Assembly (NCBI RefSeq): GCF_035645195.1
Contig: NZ_DASQNA010000031.1
Location: forward strand, 83,842 to 147,841
Direction: 5' to 3'
DNA: 64,000 nt
DNA from: Paenibacillus sp.
Lineage (GTDB): Bacteria; Bacillota; Bacilli; Paenibacillales; YIM-B00363
The notes beneath the pieces were generated by a model. That model worked only from the letters and a program-made list of their open reading frames with translations, was not told the DNA's origin and did no database searches. Below are positions 51,472-60,081 of this stretch, piece after piece. Position 1 is the stretch's first letter; each line of letters starts with the position of its first letter. Position numbers and translations under genes: made by a program.

Positions 51472-54400
51472 ATGTTTCAATGGGAAACGTTTCGAAAGCC
51501 CGAAGCGAAATACGGTATACATCCGTTTTGGTTTTGGAACGGAGATATGGAAGACAGCGAAATCGTCCGGCAAATCGAGGAGATGGCTTCGAAGCAGGTC
51601 GGCGGCTTCTTTATTTGTCCGCGGCAAGGGCTGAAGGTGCCCTATTTATCGGACGCCTGGTTTGAAAAGGTCAGGCTTGCGGCGGAGACGGCGAAACGAC
51701 TGGGGCTCGAAGTGTGGCTTTACGACGAGTATCCGTATCCGAGCGGCATCGCCGGCGGCGAAGTGACGCTCGAGCATCCGGAGGCGAAGCACCAAACGCT
51801 CGCGCACCGGACGGAGCCGGTTGCGGGAGGCGGCACCGTCGAGCTCGATTTGCCGTGGGCGAAAGTGCTCTACGCGAAGGCGGTGCCGATCGATCCGGCG
51901 ACGGGCAGACGGCGTTGGCCGGAGGCGGTCGACGTAAGCGAATCGATCGGCAACCACCAGGCGGAGCCGATTTTCCAAAAGGCGGGGCTGACGGCGTACA
52001 ACCAGAAGCGGTTCTTCACCTACCGCACGATGAAGAAGCTGATTTGGACGGCGCCCGCGGGAGACAACTGGGAAGTGCATTGCTTTTTGGAAGAGGAGCT
52101 TGAAGATTTTAAATATTACGGCACGTTCGTCGATCCTTGCCATTCGGAGGCGATGCGAACGTTTATCCGGTTGACGCACGACCGGTACGCCCGATCCGTA
52201 GGCGATCTGTTCGGAGCGACGATCAAAGGGATGTTTACGGACGAAATCGGCTTGCTCGGCGCCATTCCGTGGTCGCCGCAGCTGCCTCGGTTTTTCCGGG
52301 AGCGCAACGGCTACGACATCCGCGAGGCGCTGCATGCGCTCGTATGCGACGACGCGGAAGAGAAGGCGAAAGTGCGCTATGATTTCTTTCAAGCGGTGCA
52401 CCTTCTGCTCAGAACGACGTATCACGAGCAGGTGTACGACTGGTGCGAGGAGCGGGGGCTTCAATACGCGGCCGAGGTACCGTCGGTGCGGATGACGACG
52501 CAGCGGTATTCGCACGTTCCCGGAGGCGACAGCGGACACGAAAAGCTCGGGCGATCGCTCGATTGGATATTGAACCGGTACGCGTACAGCTTCCGCTACA
52601 ATCCGAAAATGATCAGTTCGATCGGCAACCAATTGAATCGCGAACGCAACTTGATCGAATGCTTCCACAGCGTCGGTTGGTCGATGACGCTGCAGGACGC
52701 GAAATGGATGATCGACCGGCTGGCGGCGTTCGGCACGAACTTTTTCAATTTCCACGCGTTCTTCTATACGCTCGACGGCATTACGAAGCACGACGCGCCG
52801 CCGTCGCAGTTTTACCAAAATCCGTACTGGCGGCACTTCGGCATGCTCGGGGACTACGTGAAGCGGATCAGTTACGTGATGAGCTGCGGCGCGCCGGTTC
52901 GGCCGGTCGCCGTGCTGGACCCGACGACGACGTTCTGGACGCGCATGGGCAATCCGTTCCATGAGTTCCAATACGGCGGCGGGAGCGAAGCGGAGCGGGC
53001 GGAATTGGAACGTTACAAAGCGGACTGGCTGGCGGTGTGCAAAGCGTTGACGCTGAACCAGACCGACTTCGATCATTTGGACCCGGAATTGTTAAGCGAA
53101 GCGGACGTTCGGGAGGGGACAGCTTTCATCGGCAGGGCGGCGTACCGGATCGTCGTGCTGCCGCCGATGGCCAATTTGGAGCGGGCCGCTTGGGAGAAGC
53201 TGAAGGCGTTTCTGGATGCGGGCGGACACGTCGTGGCCGTCGGGAAGCTGCCGCACGAGGACATCGAAGAAGGCGCGTCGGTCGCGCGGGAGATGGCTGA
53301 GCGATTCGCCGCAGGCGGCGGCGCCGTGCTGGTTCAGGACGAGCGCGAATTGCTGGAACGGCTCGCCGAACTATCGCTGGACGCGATTCGGTTCGAGTCG
53401 GAGCGGCGCGGGTCTTTCTTGGTGCAGCGCCGCAAGCTGGACGACGGGCTGCACGCGGTGTTTATGACGAACCAGGAAGACGGCGTCGTCGAAGCCTCGG
53501 TTGCATGGAACGCGGCGGACATCGGAGATGCGGCGGTTCGTCTTTGCTTAGAGACGGGCAAGGCGGAGGTTGTGTCCGCGGAGACGTCTTCGCCGGAGCC
53601 GGCGGTCGCGCTTACGTTCGCGCCGTACGCGTCGCATCTGCTGGTGATCGGTCCGCGGGATCGCATCGCTGAGTATGAGGCGGCGGGTGACGAGCGGCGG
53701 GCGGATCCCATTGCGCTCGATGCGGGCGGATTATGGAGCGTCGCGGCCGAGTCGCCGAACGCGCTCAGACTCGATGCGTTCGAGCTCGCGGTGGAGCCGG
53801 AAGGCGGAGCGAACGCAGGCACGGTCGTGCAAGCGAAAACGTTCATCGATCAATGCGAGGATATCGCGAAAGAGCAGCGTCTTCCGTTAGCGTTCCATCA
53901 AATTTTCGGCACGCCGATGAAAATGCATGCGGCGTATCCGCTGCCTGTCCGTTACACGGTCCGATTCGACGTCGAGACGATGCCGGCCGGCGGTTGCTTC
54001 CTGCTGAAAGATCGCGGAGCGATTTCGGGAGAGCACGCGATTCGGATCAACGGCCGGGAGCTCCCCGCGGACGCGTTCGAGCCGACGATGTTGTACGATC
54101 GCGCGAACGAGCGGGCCGATATTCGCTCGTATTTGCAGCCGGGCGTCAATACGCTCGTCGTCGACGTCGTCGTGGCGCACGACTGGGACGGCGTGACGGA
54201 CGCGCTGTATATTTGCGGCGATTTCGGGGTGTTCCGCAGCGCCTCGTCGGGGCTGCCGGCAATATGCGACGCGCCTAAGCAGCTGCCGCTGTCGGGCGGG
54301 CCGTTATCCGGATTCCCGCATTTCGCGGGGACGCTTACGTTCCGGAAAGAGATCGAGTTGGACGAGCCGCCCGCAAGCGGGACGGTCACGCTCCGGTTCC

Positions 54401-54621
54401 GGGAGTGGGATGCGTCGTTCCACGACTGCGCGGAGCTGTTCGTCAACGGCGTCAGCTTCGGCGCGCGGCCGTGGACGCCGTACGAGTGGAGCGGGGAGGC
54501 GTCGGCGTTCCGTCCGGGACGCAACGTCATCGAAGTGAAGGTGACGACTTCGTTGATCGGATTGCTGGAAGGCAAACGGTTCCGCTACGACACGCATACG
54601 TTGGAGCCGGCGCTGCCGTAA
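51472..54621 (+). CDS. Large glycoside hydrolase, GH106 (alpha-L-rhamnosidase)-like
   Basis: 1,049 residues with GGGAGGGG before the ATG and no signal peptide. The N-terminal TIM-barrel part starts IHPFWFWNGDMEDSEIVRQI and includes VGGFFICPRQGL, VWLYDEYPYPSGIAGG and the acidic GMFTDEIG, a likely catalytic region. An insert (HSVGWSMTLQDAKWMIDRLA, FNFHAFFYTLDG) is typical of the group. A C-terminal beta-sandwich, from about 780, ends with a galactose-binding-like fold. GH106 enzymes remove alpha-L-rhamnose. With GH105 and the CE12-PL11 lyase nearby, rhamnose release from imported RG-I oligomers is the likely role. The family assignment is by motif only. Confidence 0.72.
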   Translation: MFQWETFRKPEAKYGIHPFWFWNGDMEDSEIVRQIEEMASKQVGGFFICPRQGLKVPYLSDAWFEKVRLAAETAKRLGLEVWLYDEYPYPSGIAGGEVTLEHPEAKHQTLAHRTEPVAGGGTVELDLPWAKVLYAKAVPIDPATGRRRWPEAVDVSESIGNHQAEPIFQKAGLTAYNQKRFFTYRTMKKLIWTAPAGDNWEVHCFLEEELEDFKYYGTFVDPCHSEAMRTFIRLTHDRYARSVGDLFGATIKGMFTDEIGLLGAIPWSPQLPRFFRERNGYDIREALHALVCDDAEEKAKVRYDFFQAVHLLLRTTYHEQVYDWCEERGLQYAAEVPSVRMTTQRYSHVPGGDSGHEKLGRSLDWILNRYAYSFRYNPKMISSIGNQLNRERNLIECFHSVGWSMTLQDAKWMIDRLAAFGTNFFNFHAFFYTLDGITKHDAPPSQFYQNPYWRHFGMLGDYVKRISYVMSCGAPVRPVAVLDPTTTFWTRMGNPFHEFQYGGGSEAERAELERYKADWLAVCKALTLNQTDFDHLDPELLSEADVREGTAFIGRAAYRIVVLPPMANLERAAWEKLKAFLDAGGHVVAVGKLPHEDIEEGASVAREMAERFAAGGGAVLVQDERELLERLAELSLDAIRFESERRGSFLVQRRKLDDGLHAVFMTNQEDGVVEASVAWNAADIGDAAVRLCLETGKAEVVSAETSSPEPAVALTFAPYASHLLVIGPRDRIAEYEAAGDERRADPIALDAGGLWSVAAESPNALRLDAFELAVEPEGGANAGTVVQAKTFIDQCEDIAKEQRLPLAFHQIFGTPMKMHAAYPLPVRYTVRFDVETMPAGGCFLLKDRGAISGEHAIRINGRELPADAFEPTMLYDRANERADIRSYLQPGVNTLVVDVVVAHDWDGVTDALYICGDFGVFRSASSGLPAICDAPKQLPLSGGPLSGFPHFAGTLTFRKEIELDEPPASGTVTLRFREWDASFHDCAELFVNGVSFGARPWTPYEWSGEASAFRPGRNVIEVKVTTSLIGLLEGKRFRYDTHTLEPALP

Positions 54622-54642
54622 AGCAGACCGTAAGCATAGAGA

Positions 54643-54686
54643 GGCGATCGCAATCCGGTTTCCACCGGGTCGCGGTCGCCGTTTTA
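54643..54686 (+). terminator. Terminator of the GH106-like gene
   Basis: GGCGATCGC (54643-54651) pairs with GCGGTCGCC (54672-54680), followed by GTTTTATCTTTT. Confidence 0.78.
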
Positions 54687-54704
54687 TCTTTTGAACAATT
54701 TAAA

Positions 54705-54726
54705 AAAGGAGCCCGGAGGCTCCTTT
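54705..54726 (-). terminator. Terminator of the minus-strand Gfo/Idh gene
   Basis: On the minus strand, AAAGGAGCC and GGCTCCTTT form a nine-bp stem with loop TCCG, followed by a T run. Confidence 0.75.
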
Positions 54727-54740
54727 GCAGCGGTACAAAC

Positions 54741-56024
54741 TTAAAACTTCACCAAGCCGTCGACGTTCACCGGCAGGCCGGTGCGCATCGAAATGTTGCC
54801 GGCGATGCCCGTGAGAATCGACATCGCACCGTCGACGTGGGACGCCGCGCGGTGGTACGGATCCGGCTCCGGCGTGCCGAACAGGTCGTTCAGCAGGATC
54901 GGGTCGCCGCCTCCGTGGCCGCCGACGCCTTCTTCGATCTCCGCTTCGTACGCTTCGCCGAACATCGGGATGACGGTAATGCTCTTGGCTTTAAGCGCGC
55001 CTTCGTCTTCCTTCTTGCCGCCGGAGTTGACGTAGGACTTCTCGACGATTTTCATCTCGATGCGGCCTTTCGTCCCGTTGAAGTTGACCTGGAACCCTTC
55101 CCACGGCATGTAGCAGTTCAAGGAGTACGTGAGAATCGTTTTGTTCCGGTATCGAACGAGGACGCCCATCGTGTCTTCGATGGAGATGCCGTCGCCGAAC
55201 ACGCTTTGGTCGCGGTAGTAGCCGTCTTCATGCTCCGCGTCGGCGTACAACCCTTTCAGCTGCTCGCTCTTCTCGAGGTCGAGGGCGAACGGGTCGCTTT
55301 TCGCGATTTCGCTGCCGCGCGCCCGGTTGTAGAACTCCGTTACGCCGCGCTTTTCCGCGTTTTCTTTGCCGTAGAACATGAGCGAGCCTTGGGCGAACAC
55401 CGTTTGCGGCTGACTGCCGAGCCAGAAGTTCACGAGGTCGAAATGGTGCGTCGACTTATGCACGAGCATGCCGCCGCTGTTGCGCTTGTCGCGGTGCCAT
55501 CTGCGGAAGTAGTCCGCGCCGTGCTCCGTGTTGAGCAGCCATTCGAAGTGGATGGACGTGACGTCGCCGATCGCGCCGTTCATGATCAGCTCGCGGATTT
55601 TCGTGTTGTGCGGCGCGTAGCGGTAGTTGAACGTAACGCGCAGCTCCTTGCCCGTCCGCTTCACCGCGTCGAGAATTTCTTGGCATTTCTCTTCGTCGAC
55701 GGTCATCGGTTTTTCGGAAATGACGTCGCAGCCGAGCTCCATCGCCTTCACGATGTACGTATGGTGCGTGCGGTCGACCGTCGTGACGATGACGACGTCC
55801 GGCTTCGTCTCGCGGATCATGTCTTCGAATTGATTAGCTTTGTACGTCGGCACCGCATGATGCTCGAACTTCGTCGTGAGCAGCTTGTTCGCGTAGTTCA
55901 TGCGCGTTTGGTTCGTGTCGCAGAACGCGACGAGCTCGGACGTGTCGCGGAAATCTTTGGCGAGGGCGCCGTAGAAGAAAATCGCACGGCCGCCGGTGCC
56001 GATCAGGGCGTAACGTTTTTTCAT
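54741..56024 (-). CDS. Gfo/Idh/MocA family protein, YteT-like
   Basis: 427 residues from ATG 56024, with AAAGGAG upstream. It is longer than usual Gfo/Idh enzymes. The Rossmann loop reads GTGGRAIFFYG, SEKPMTVDEEKC is the signature near residue 100, and HFDLVNFWLG is the catalytic helix near residue 190. The segment TEHGADYFRRWHRDKRNSGG is typical of the YteT/GH109-like branch found in rhamnogalacturonan clusters of Bacillus. It could oxidise a sugar or act as an NAD-dependent glycosidase. It is divergent from an AraC regulator at 56163. Confidence 0.82.
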   Translation of the reverse strand: MKKRYALIGTGGRAIFFYGALAKDFRDTSELVAFCDTNQTRMNYANKLLTTKFEHHAVPTYKANQFEDMIRETKPDVVIVTTVDRTHHTYIVKAMELGCDVISEKPMTVDEEKCQEILDAVKRTGKELRVTFNYRYAPHNTKIRELIMNGAIGDVTSIHFEWLLNTEHGADYFRRWHRDKRNSGGMLVHKSTHHFDLVNFWLGSQPQTVFAQGSLMFYGKENAEKRGVTEFYNRARGSEIAKSDPFALDLEKSEQLKGLYADAEHEDGYYRDQSVFGDGISIEDTMGVLVRYRNKTILTYSLNCYMPWEGFQVNFNGTKGRIEMKIVEKSYVNSGGKKEDEGALKAKSITVIPMFGEAYEAEIEEGVGGHGGGDPILLNDLFGTPEPDPYHRAASHVDGAMSILTGIAGNISMRTGLPVNVDGLVKF

Positions 56025-56100
56025 AGGGAAAATCTCCTTTGCACAAAAGAATTTGTAATCGTTGTCATGTAATATACCGCAAGATTCGACTATAATCATC

Positions 56101-56133
56101 GTAGAAAATTGCTCGTTTTCCGTAAAAAGTTGC
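56101..56133 (+). promoter_or_regulatory. 12-bp direct repeat, period 21: candidate AraC operator
   Basis: GTAGAAAATTGC (56101-56112) and GTAAAAAGTTGC (56122-56133) differ at two bases. They lie in the 138-bp divergent region between the YteT-like gene and the AraC gene. A TATAAT is at 56091-56096. Confidence 0.5.
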
Positions 56134-56162
56134 AATATTTGCAGCAAAAGGCGGTGGATAGG

Positions 56163-57002
56163 ATGGCGGATTACCAATTCGATACGGCGGATGGTTCGAT
56201 CCATATCGATTATACGAAACGAATCGGCTTTTATTCGATGGACGAGGATCATTCGCACGAAGGGTACGAGCTGTATTATTTGTTCAGCGGGGAGCGCGAT
56301 TATTTCATCCGGAACCGGACGTATCGGGTGAAGGCGGGGGAATTCGTGTTCATCGAGCGCGGGGAACTGCATCGAACGCTGGACGTCGGCGTGCCCGAAC
56401 ACGAGCGGATCGTCATCAATTTCGCGGGCGCGCTGCTTGACGGCTTCCCGCTGTGCGGGCGGAACGGCGTCGTCGCGCTGCCGGCCCAGCATCGCTGGAA
56501 GGGCGAGTCGCTGGCGCGCGAGCTCATCGCCGAGAGCAAAGAGGACGCGCCGGGCCGCGACGCGATGCTCGAAGCGATGCTGAAGCAGCTGCTGCTGCTC
56601 GTGTTCCGAGCGATGGTCGATTGGGCGGAGGAGGCGGCGCCGCCGTCCCCGGTTCACCGGCTCATGTCGGAAATCGCGGGGTACGTCGGCGAGCATTACG
56701 CCGAGCCGCTGCTGCTGAAGGACGTGGCGGAGCGGTTTTACGTCAGCCCGTTTTATTTGAGCCGGAAATTTAAGCAGTGCACCGGCTTCGGCTTCGCGGA
56801 ATACGTGCAGCTCGTTCGGGTGCGGGAAGCGCAGCGGCTGCTGCGGGAGACGGATTTGAAAATGATTGACATCGCCGAACGGACGGGCATCGGTCCCGTC
56901 GCCAGCTTCCATAAGCTGTTCAAACGGTTGAACGACTGCTCTCCGCTGCAGTACCGGAAGCGCCAGCGGGCCGCGGCGTCAGCCCCGGACGCGCGTCGCT
57001 GA
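56163..57002 (+). CDS. AraC family transcriptional regulator
   Basis: About 279 residues from ATG 56163, with AAGGCGGTGG upstream. The cupin sensor (about 15-95) includes DHSHEGYELYYLFSGERDYFI and ERGELHRT. The DNA-binding domain (about 175-270) includes LLLKDVAERFYVSPFYLSRKFK and MIDIAERTGIGPVASFHKLFKR. It is divergent from the YteT-like gene, which it probably controls through the repeat at 56101-56133. The 3' end overlaps the end of the convergent LacI gene by 24 bases. Confidence 0.92.
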   Translation: MADYQFDTADGSIHIDYTKRIGFYSMDEDHSHEGYELYYLFSGERDYFIRNRTYRVKAGEFVFIERGELHRTLDVGVPEHERIVINFAGALLDGFPLCGRNGVVALPAQHRWKGESLARELIAESKEDAPGRDAMLEAMLKQLLLLVFRAMVDWAEEAAPPSPVHRLMSEIAGYVGEHYAEPLLLKDVAERFYVSPFYLSRKFKQCTGFGFAEYVQLVRVREAQRLLRETDLKMIDIAERTGIGPVASFHKLFKRLNDCSPLQYRKRQRAAASAPDARR

Positions 57003-57980
57003 GGCGCGCTCCTCGAGCTTCGCGTCGAGCAGCTCGGTGCGGCGGGCCGGCCCGGACCCCGCCATAATGTCGAGCAGCGCGCCCGCGATGCGCTCGGCGA
57101 ACAGCGTCACCGGCGCGCCGACCGCCGTCACCGGCACGTCGAGCTCGGACAGCTGCGGAATGTTGTCGTAGCTGACGAGCGACAAGTCGTCGGGCACGCG
57201 CAGGCCGCCGTCGAGGACGGCGCGGAGGAAGCCCGCCGTGACGTCGTACGCGCCGGTGACGACCGCGGTCGGCTTCGCTTCGAGCGCGAGCAGCTTGCGG
57301 CCGGCTTCGTAGCCGTCGCGCCACGTGTTGCCGTCCGAGTTCAGGACGAACGCGTCGCTCGGCGCGAGGCCGCAGGCGAACGCGCCTTCCATGAAGCCGG
57401 CGACTTTCTCCTGCTGCTTGCTGTCGGCTTCGCGCGCGTCCCCGACGTACGCGATTCGGGTATGGCCGAGGCTCGCGAGATACGTCACGGCTTCCCGCAG
57501 CGCGTCTTTCCGCTTCACGTCGACGACGGCGTACCGCGAACCGACGAGGTGCGAGGCGCCGATCGACACGACCGGGATGTCGGTGGCGACCGGCTCGGCG
57601 TTCCGCTCCTCCGGCGTAATGTCCTCGAACACGACGATGCCGTCGACCTGCAGCCGCTGGAACAGCTTCGCGGCCGCCGTCGGGGGGAGGATCGATAATA
57701 TCATTTCGTAGCCCTTCTCCGACAGGGCGTCGTTGATGCGGCTGACGAGGGCGGACAGCGCCACGCGCTCGAGCGACGGCAGCAGAACGCCGACCGTCAT
57801 GCTGCGGCGGGAGACGAGGCTTTTGGCCGCGAAGTTCGGCTCGTAGCCGAGCTGCGCCGCCAGTTCGACGATGCGCGTTTTCGTTTCGGGCCGCACGAGC
57901 GGGCTGTCGTTGAGCGCCTTCGACACAGTGGAATAGCTGACGCCCGCCAGTCTGGCGATGTCTTTGATGGTGACGTTCAT
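56979..57980 (-). CDS. LacI family transcriptional repressor of the hexuronate operon
   Basis: About 333 residues from ATG 57980, with GAGGACG upstream. The LacI helix-turn-helix is MNVTIKDIARLAGVSYSTVS followed by KALND. The hinge and periplasmic-binding-like effector domain follow, from MTVGVLLPSLERV. It is divergent from uxaE. The perfect palindrome AATAACAACGTTGTTATT downstream of the uxaE promoter, and a partial copy (58001-58012) near its own start, have the CG-centred form of LacI operators. The effector is probably a hexuronate or an intermediate of the operon. Confidence 0.94.
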   Translation of the reverse strand: MNVTIKDIARLAGVSYSTVSKALNDSPLVRPETKTRIVELAAQLGYEPNFAAKSLVSRRSMTVGVLLPSLERVALSALVSRINDALSEKGYEMILSILPPTAAAKLFQRLQVDGIVVFEDITPEERNAEPVATDIPVVSIGASHLVGSRYAVVDVKRKDALREAVTYLASLGHTRIAYVGDAREADSKQQEKVAGFMEGAFACGLAPSDAFVLNSDGNTWRDGYEAGRKLLALEAKPTAVVTGAYDVTAGFLRAVLDGGLRVPDDLSLVSYDNIPQLSELDVPVTAVGAPVTLFAERIAGALLDIMAGSGPARRTELLDAKLEERASATRVRG

Positions 57981-58000
57981 GGCGGTTTCGTCCTCCGAAT

Positions 58001-58012
58001 GCAAACGTTGTT
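58001..58012 (-). promoter_or_regulatory. Partial LacI operator near the repressor gene start
   Basis: GCAAACGTTGTT shares the AACGTTGTT half of the full palindrome at 58087 and lies 21 bases before the lacI-type start codon, suggesting autoregulation. Confidence 0.55.
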
Positions 58013-58043
58013 AAAAAAATTTGATGATGCATTAAAAATACCA

Positions 58044-58072
58044 TTGATGAAAGTATATTTTCAACATATGAT
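58044..58072 (+). promoter_or_regulatory. Sigma-A promoter of the uxaE operon
   Basis: TTGATG (58044-58049), a 17-base spacer and TATGAT (58067-58072). Confidence 0.7.
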
Positions 58073-58086
58073 AGAGTCATTACGAA

Positions 58087-58104
58087 AATAACAACGTTGT
58101 TATT
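58087..58104. promoter_or_regulatory. Perfect 18-bp palindromic LacI operator
   Basis: AATAACAACGTTGTTATT, fully self-complementary, is centred about 16 bases downstream of the predicted transcription start of uxaE. Binding would block transcription. Confidence 0.78.
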
Positions 58105-58120
58105 ATGGAGGGTGCGAACT

Positions 58121-59626
58121 ATGACGACAGCTACAAACGCGGCTCAAGCGGCCGCAGCGCTCCAAGCGGGCGCGCCTTTGTCGGGAATGACGGACGTATA
58201 TGCGGCATCTGTCGCGGAGAGCGGCGGCGACCGCGTCGCGATGGTGAAATTCGGCGGCGAGCGCCAGCTGCTCGCGGTGGGCGGCGGCGCGCTGTACGCC
58301 GCTTTGGAAGGCGAAGAAGTTCGCGAGGGCGGCGCCGCGTACAAGCTGTGCCCGCTGACGCACAACAACCGGCTCGCGCTGAACGACGCGTTCGAATATA
58401 CGAAGCCGCGCGCGATCGGCACGCAAATGGCGACGATCGGCCTCGGCGACCGGCTCGGTCTCGCGTCCCCTGGCCATATTAAGACGGTAGCGGGCCGGAA
58501 CATCCGCCCAATTCTCGCGCAGCAGAGCATTCGCGAGCTGAACCTGACGAATCGCAGCTACGAGGACGTGCTCGACGCGGCGTCGTTCGCCGTATTCCAG
58601 GAAGGGTACAAGGATGGCTGGGGCGCCGACGGCGACCATTTGAAAACGCCTGCGGACATCGAGTACGCGCTGCGCCTCGGGTTTTCGATGCTGACGCTGG
58701 ACGCGTCGGAGCATATCGACAACGCGGCGGCGTCGCTGGACGATGCAGGCGTCGCGGCGCGTTACGCGGAGCTGGATGCATCGTACCGCGCTCGAGTAGA
58801 AGCAGAGTACGCTGATCGCACGTTCGCGATCGAGGACGCTTCCATTGAAGTGAGCGCCGCCGCGTTGAAGCGGTACGCGCTCGTGTACGGCCGCGCGGTT
58901 CAATTCATGGTAGAGATCTACAGAACGTACATCGTACCGGCAGGCCGCGGCATCGATTTCGAAATTTCGATCGACGAGACGGCGACGCCGACCGACCCGG
59001 CCGCGCATTGGTTCGTGGCGAACGAGCTGAAGCGCGAAGGCGTCGAAGTGTACAGCATGGCGCCGCGGTTTTGCGGAGAGTTCCAAAAAGGGATCGACTA
59101 CATCGGCGACATCGCGCAGTTCGAGAAAGAGCTTGCGGTGCACGCGGCGATTTGCGATCACTTCGGTTATAAGCTCAGCGTGCACTCCGGCAGCGACAAG
59201 TTCAGCGTGTTCCCGCTCGTCGCGAAGTACACGTCCGGCCGCTTCCATCTGAAGACGGCGGGCACGAACTGGCTGGAGGCGGTCCGCACGGTCGCGAAGG
59301 TGAACCCGGGCTTGTACCGCCGCATGCACGAGTACGCGGCTGCTCACGTGGAGGAAGCGCTGAAGTATTACCATATTACGGCCGATTTCGCGAAGGTGAA
59401 GCCGCTGTCCGAAGTGTCGGACGCGGAGCTGCCGGAATATATGAACGAAGACAACGCGCGGCAAATGCTGCACATCACGTACGGCATCCTGCTGACGGCG
59501 AAGGACGACTCGGGCGCTTCGCTGTTCAAGGACGAGTTTTACGCGACGCTGGGCGAGCATGAAGAGGCGTACGAGGCATCGCTCATCGCGCATATCGGCA
59601 AGCACCTCGAGCTGCTCGGGAAGTAA
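58121..59626 (+). CDS. uxaE: Tagaturonate epimerase (UxaE family)
   Basis: 501 residues from ATG 58121, with GGAGGG upstream. It belongs to the UxaE family, first described in Thermotoga, which converts D-tagaturonate to D-fructuronate in galacturonate breakdown. Recognised stretches are ALNDAFEYTKPRAIGTQMATIGLGDRL, FAVFQEGYKDGWGADGDHLKT, and HSGSDKFSVFPLVAKYT with its likely metal-binding His. It is the first gene of the LacI-controlled operon. A repeat array of about 360 bp separates it from the LarA-family gene. No uronate isomerase (UxaC) is in the window. Confidence 0.85.
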   Translation: MTTATNAAQAAAALQAGAPLSGMTDVYAASVAESGGDRVAMVKFGGERQLLAVGGGALYAALEGEEVREGGAAYKLCPLTHNNRLALNDAFEYTKPRAIGTQMATIGLGDRLGLASPGHIKTVAGRNIRPILAQQSIRELNLTNRSYEDVLDAASFAVFQEGYKDGWGADGDHLKTPADIEYALRLGFSMLTLDASEHIDNAAASLDDAGVAARYAELDASYRARVEAEYADRTFAIEDASIEVSAAALKRYALVYGRAVQFMVEIYRTYIVPAGRGIDFEISIDETATPTDPAAHWFVANELKREGVEVYSMAPRFCGEFQKGIDYIGDIAQFEKELAVHAAICDHFGYKLSVHSGSDKFSVFPLVAKYTSGRFHLKTAGTNWLEAVRTVAKVNPGLYRRMHEYAAAHVEEALKYYHITADFAKVKPLSEVSDAELPEYMNEDNARQMLHITYGILLTAKDDSGASLFKDEFYATLGEHEEAYEASLIAHIGKHLELLGK

Positions 59627-59633
59627 GGCGGAG

Positions 59634-59650
59634 GGCCCGTCGGGCGGGCC
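59634..59650 (+). terminator. Weak hairpin after uxaE
   Basis: GGCCCG pairs with CGGGCC, five-base loop, but only TTGGCTCT follows. It may be a partial terminator before the repeat array. Confidence 0.3.
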
Positions 59651-59682
59651 TTGGCTCTAAGCAGGGCGCTGCGGGGCGAAAA

Positions 59683-60040
59683 GGCGCAAAACTGCGGCTG
59701 TTGCCGCCCGGCGGGGCGCTGTCGGGGCGGATAGGCGCAAAAATGCGGCTATTGCCGCTCGGCGGGCCGCTGTCGGGGCGGATAGGCGCAAAAATGCGGC
59801 TATTGCCGCTCGGCGGGGCCTGGCTGGGGCAAATAGGCGCAGAAATGCGGCTATTGCCGCTCGGCGGGCCGCTGCCGGGGCGGATAGGCGCAAAAATGCG
59901 GCTGTTGCCGGCTCGGCAGGGCGCTGCTGGGGCGAATAGGCGCAAAATTGCGGCTATTGCCGCTCGGCGGGGCCTGGCTGGGGCAAATAGGCGCAAAATT
60001 GCGGCTGTTGCCGCTTATCGGTGCGCTGCCTGCGGAGCCG
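59683..60040. repeat. Tandem array of seven 51-bp repeats between uxaE and the LarA-family gene
   Basis: This fills the 455-bp gap 59627-60081; no gene is seen there. GGCGCAAAAWTGCGGC starts near 59683, 59734, 59785, 59836, 59887, 59938 and 59990. Each unit contains GCGGC-TATT-GCCGC, a five-bp stem with a four-base loop, so the transcript would carry a row of small hairpins. The period is 17 codons, so frames stay open in both directions, but nothing suggests a protein. Confidence 0.9.
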
Positions 60041-60081
60041 GACGGCCCGCGAACGCAATGAAACGGAAAGAGGGACAACAC

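Noticed and set aside
59657..59996. Alanine/arginine-rich repeat protein on either strand between uxaE and the LarA-family gene
   Set aside because: Open frames reflect a 51-bp period with hairpins; the real start of the downstream gene is at 60082 with its own ribosome site.
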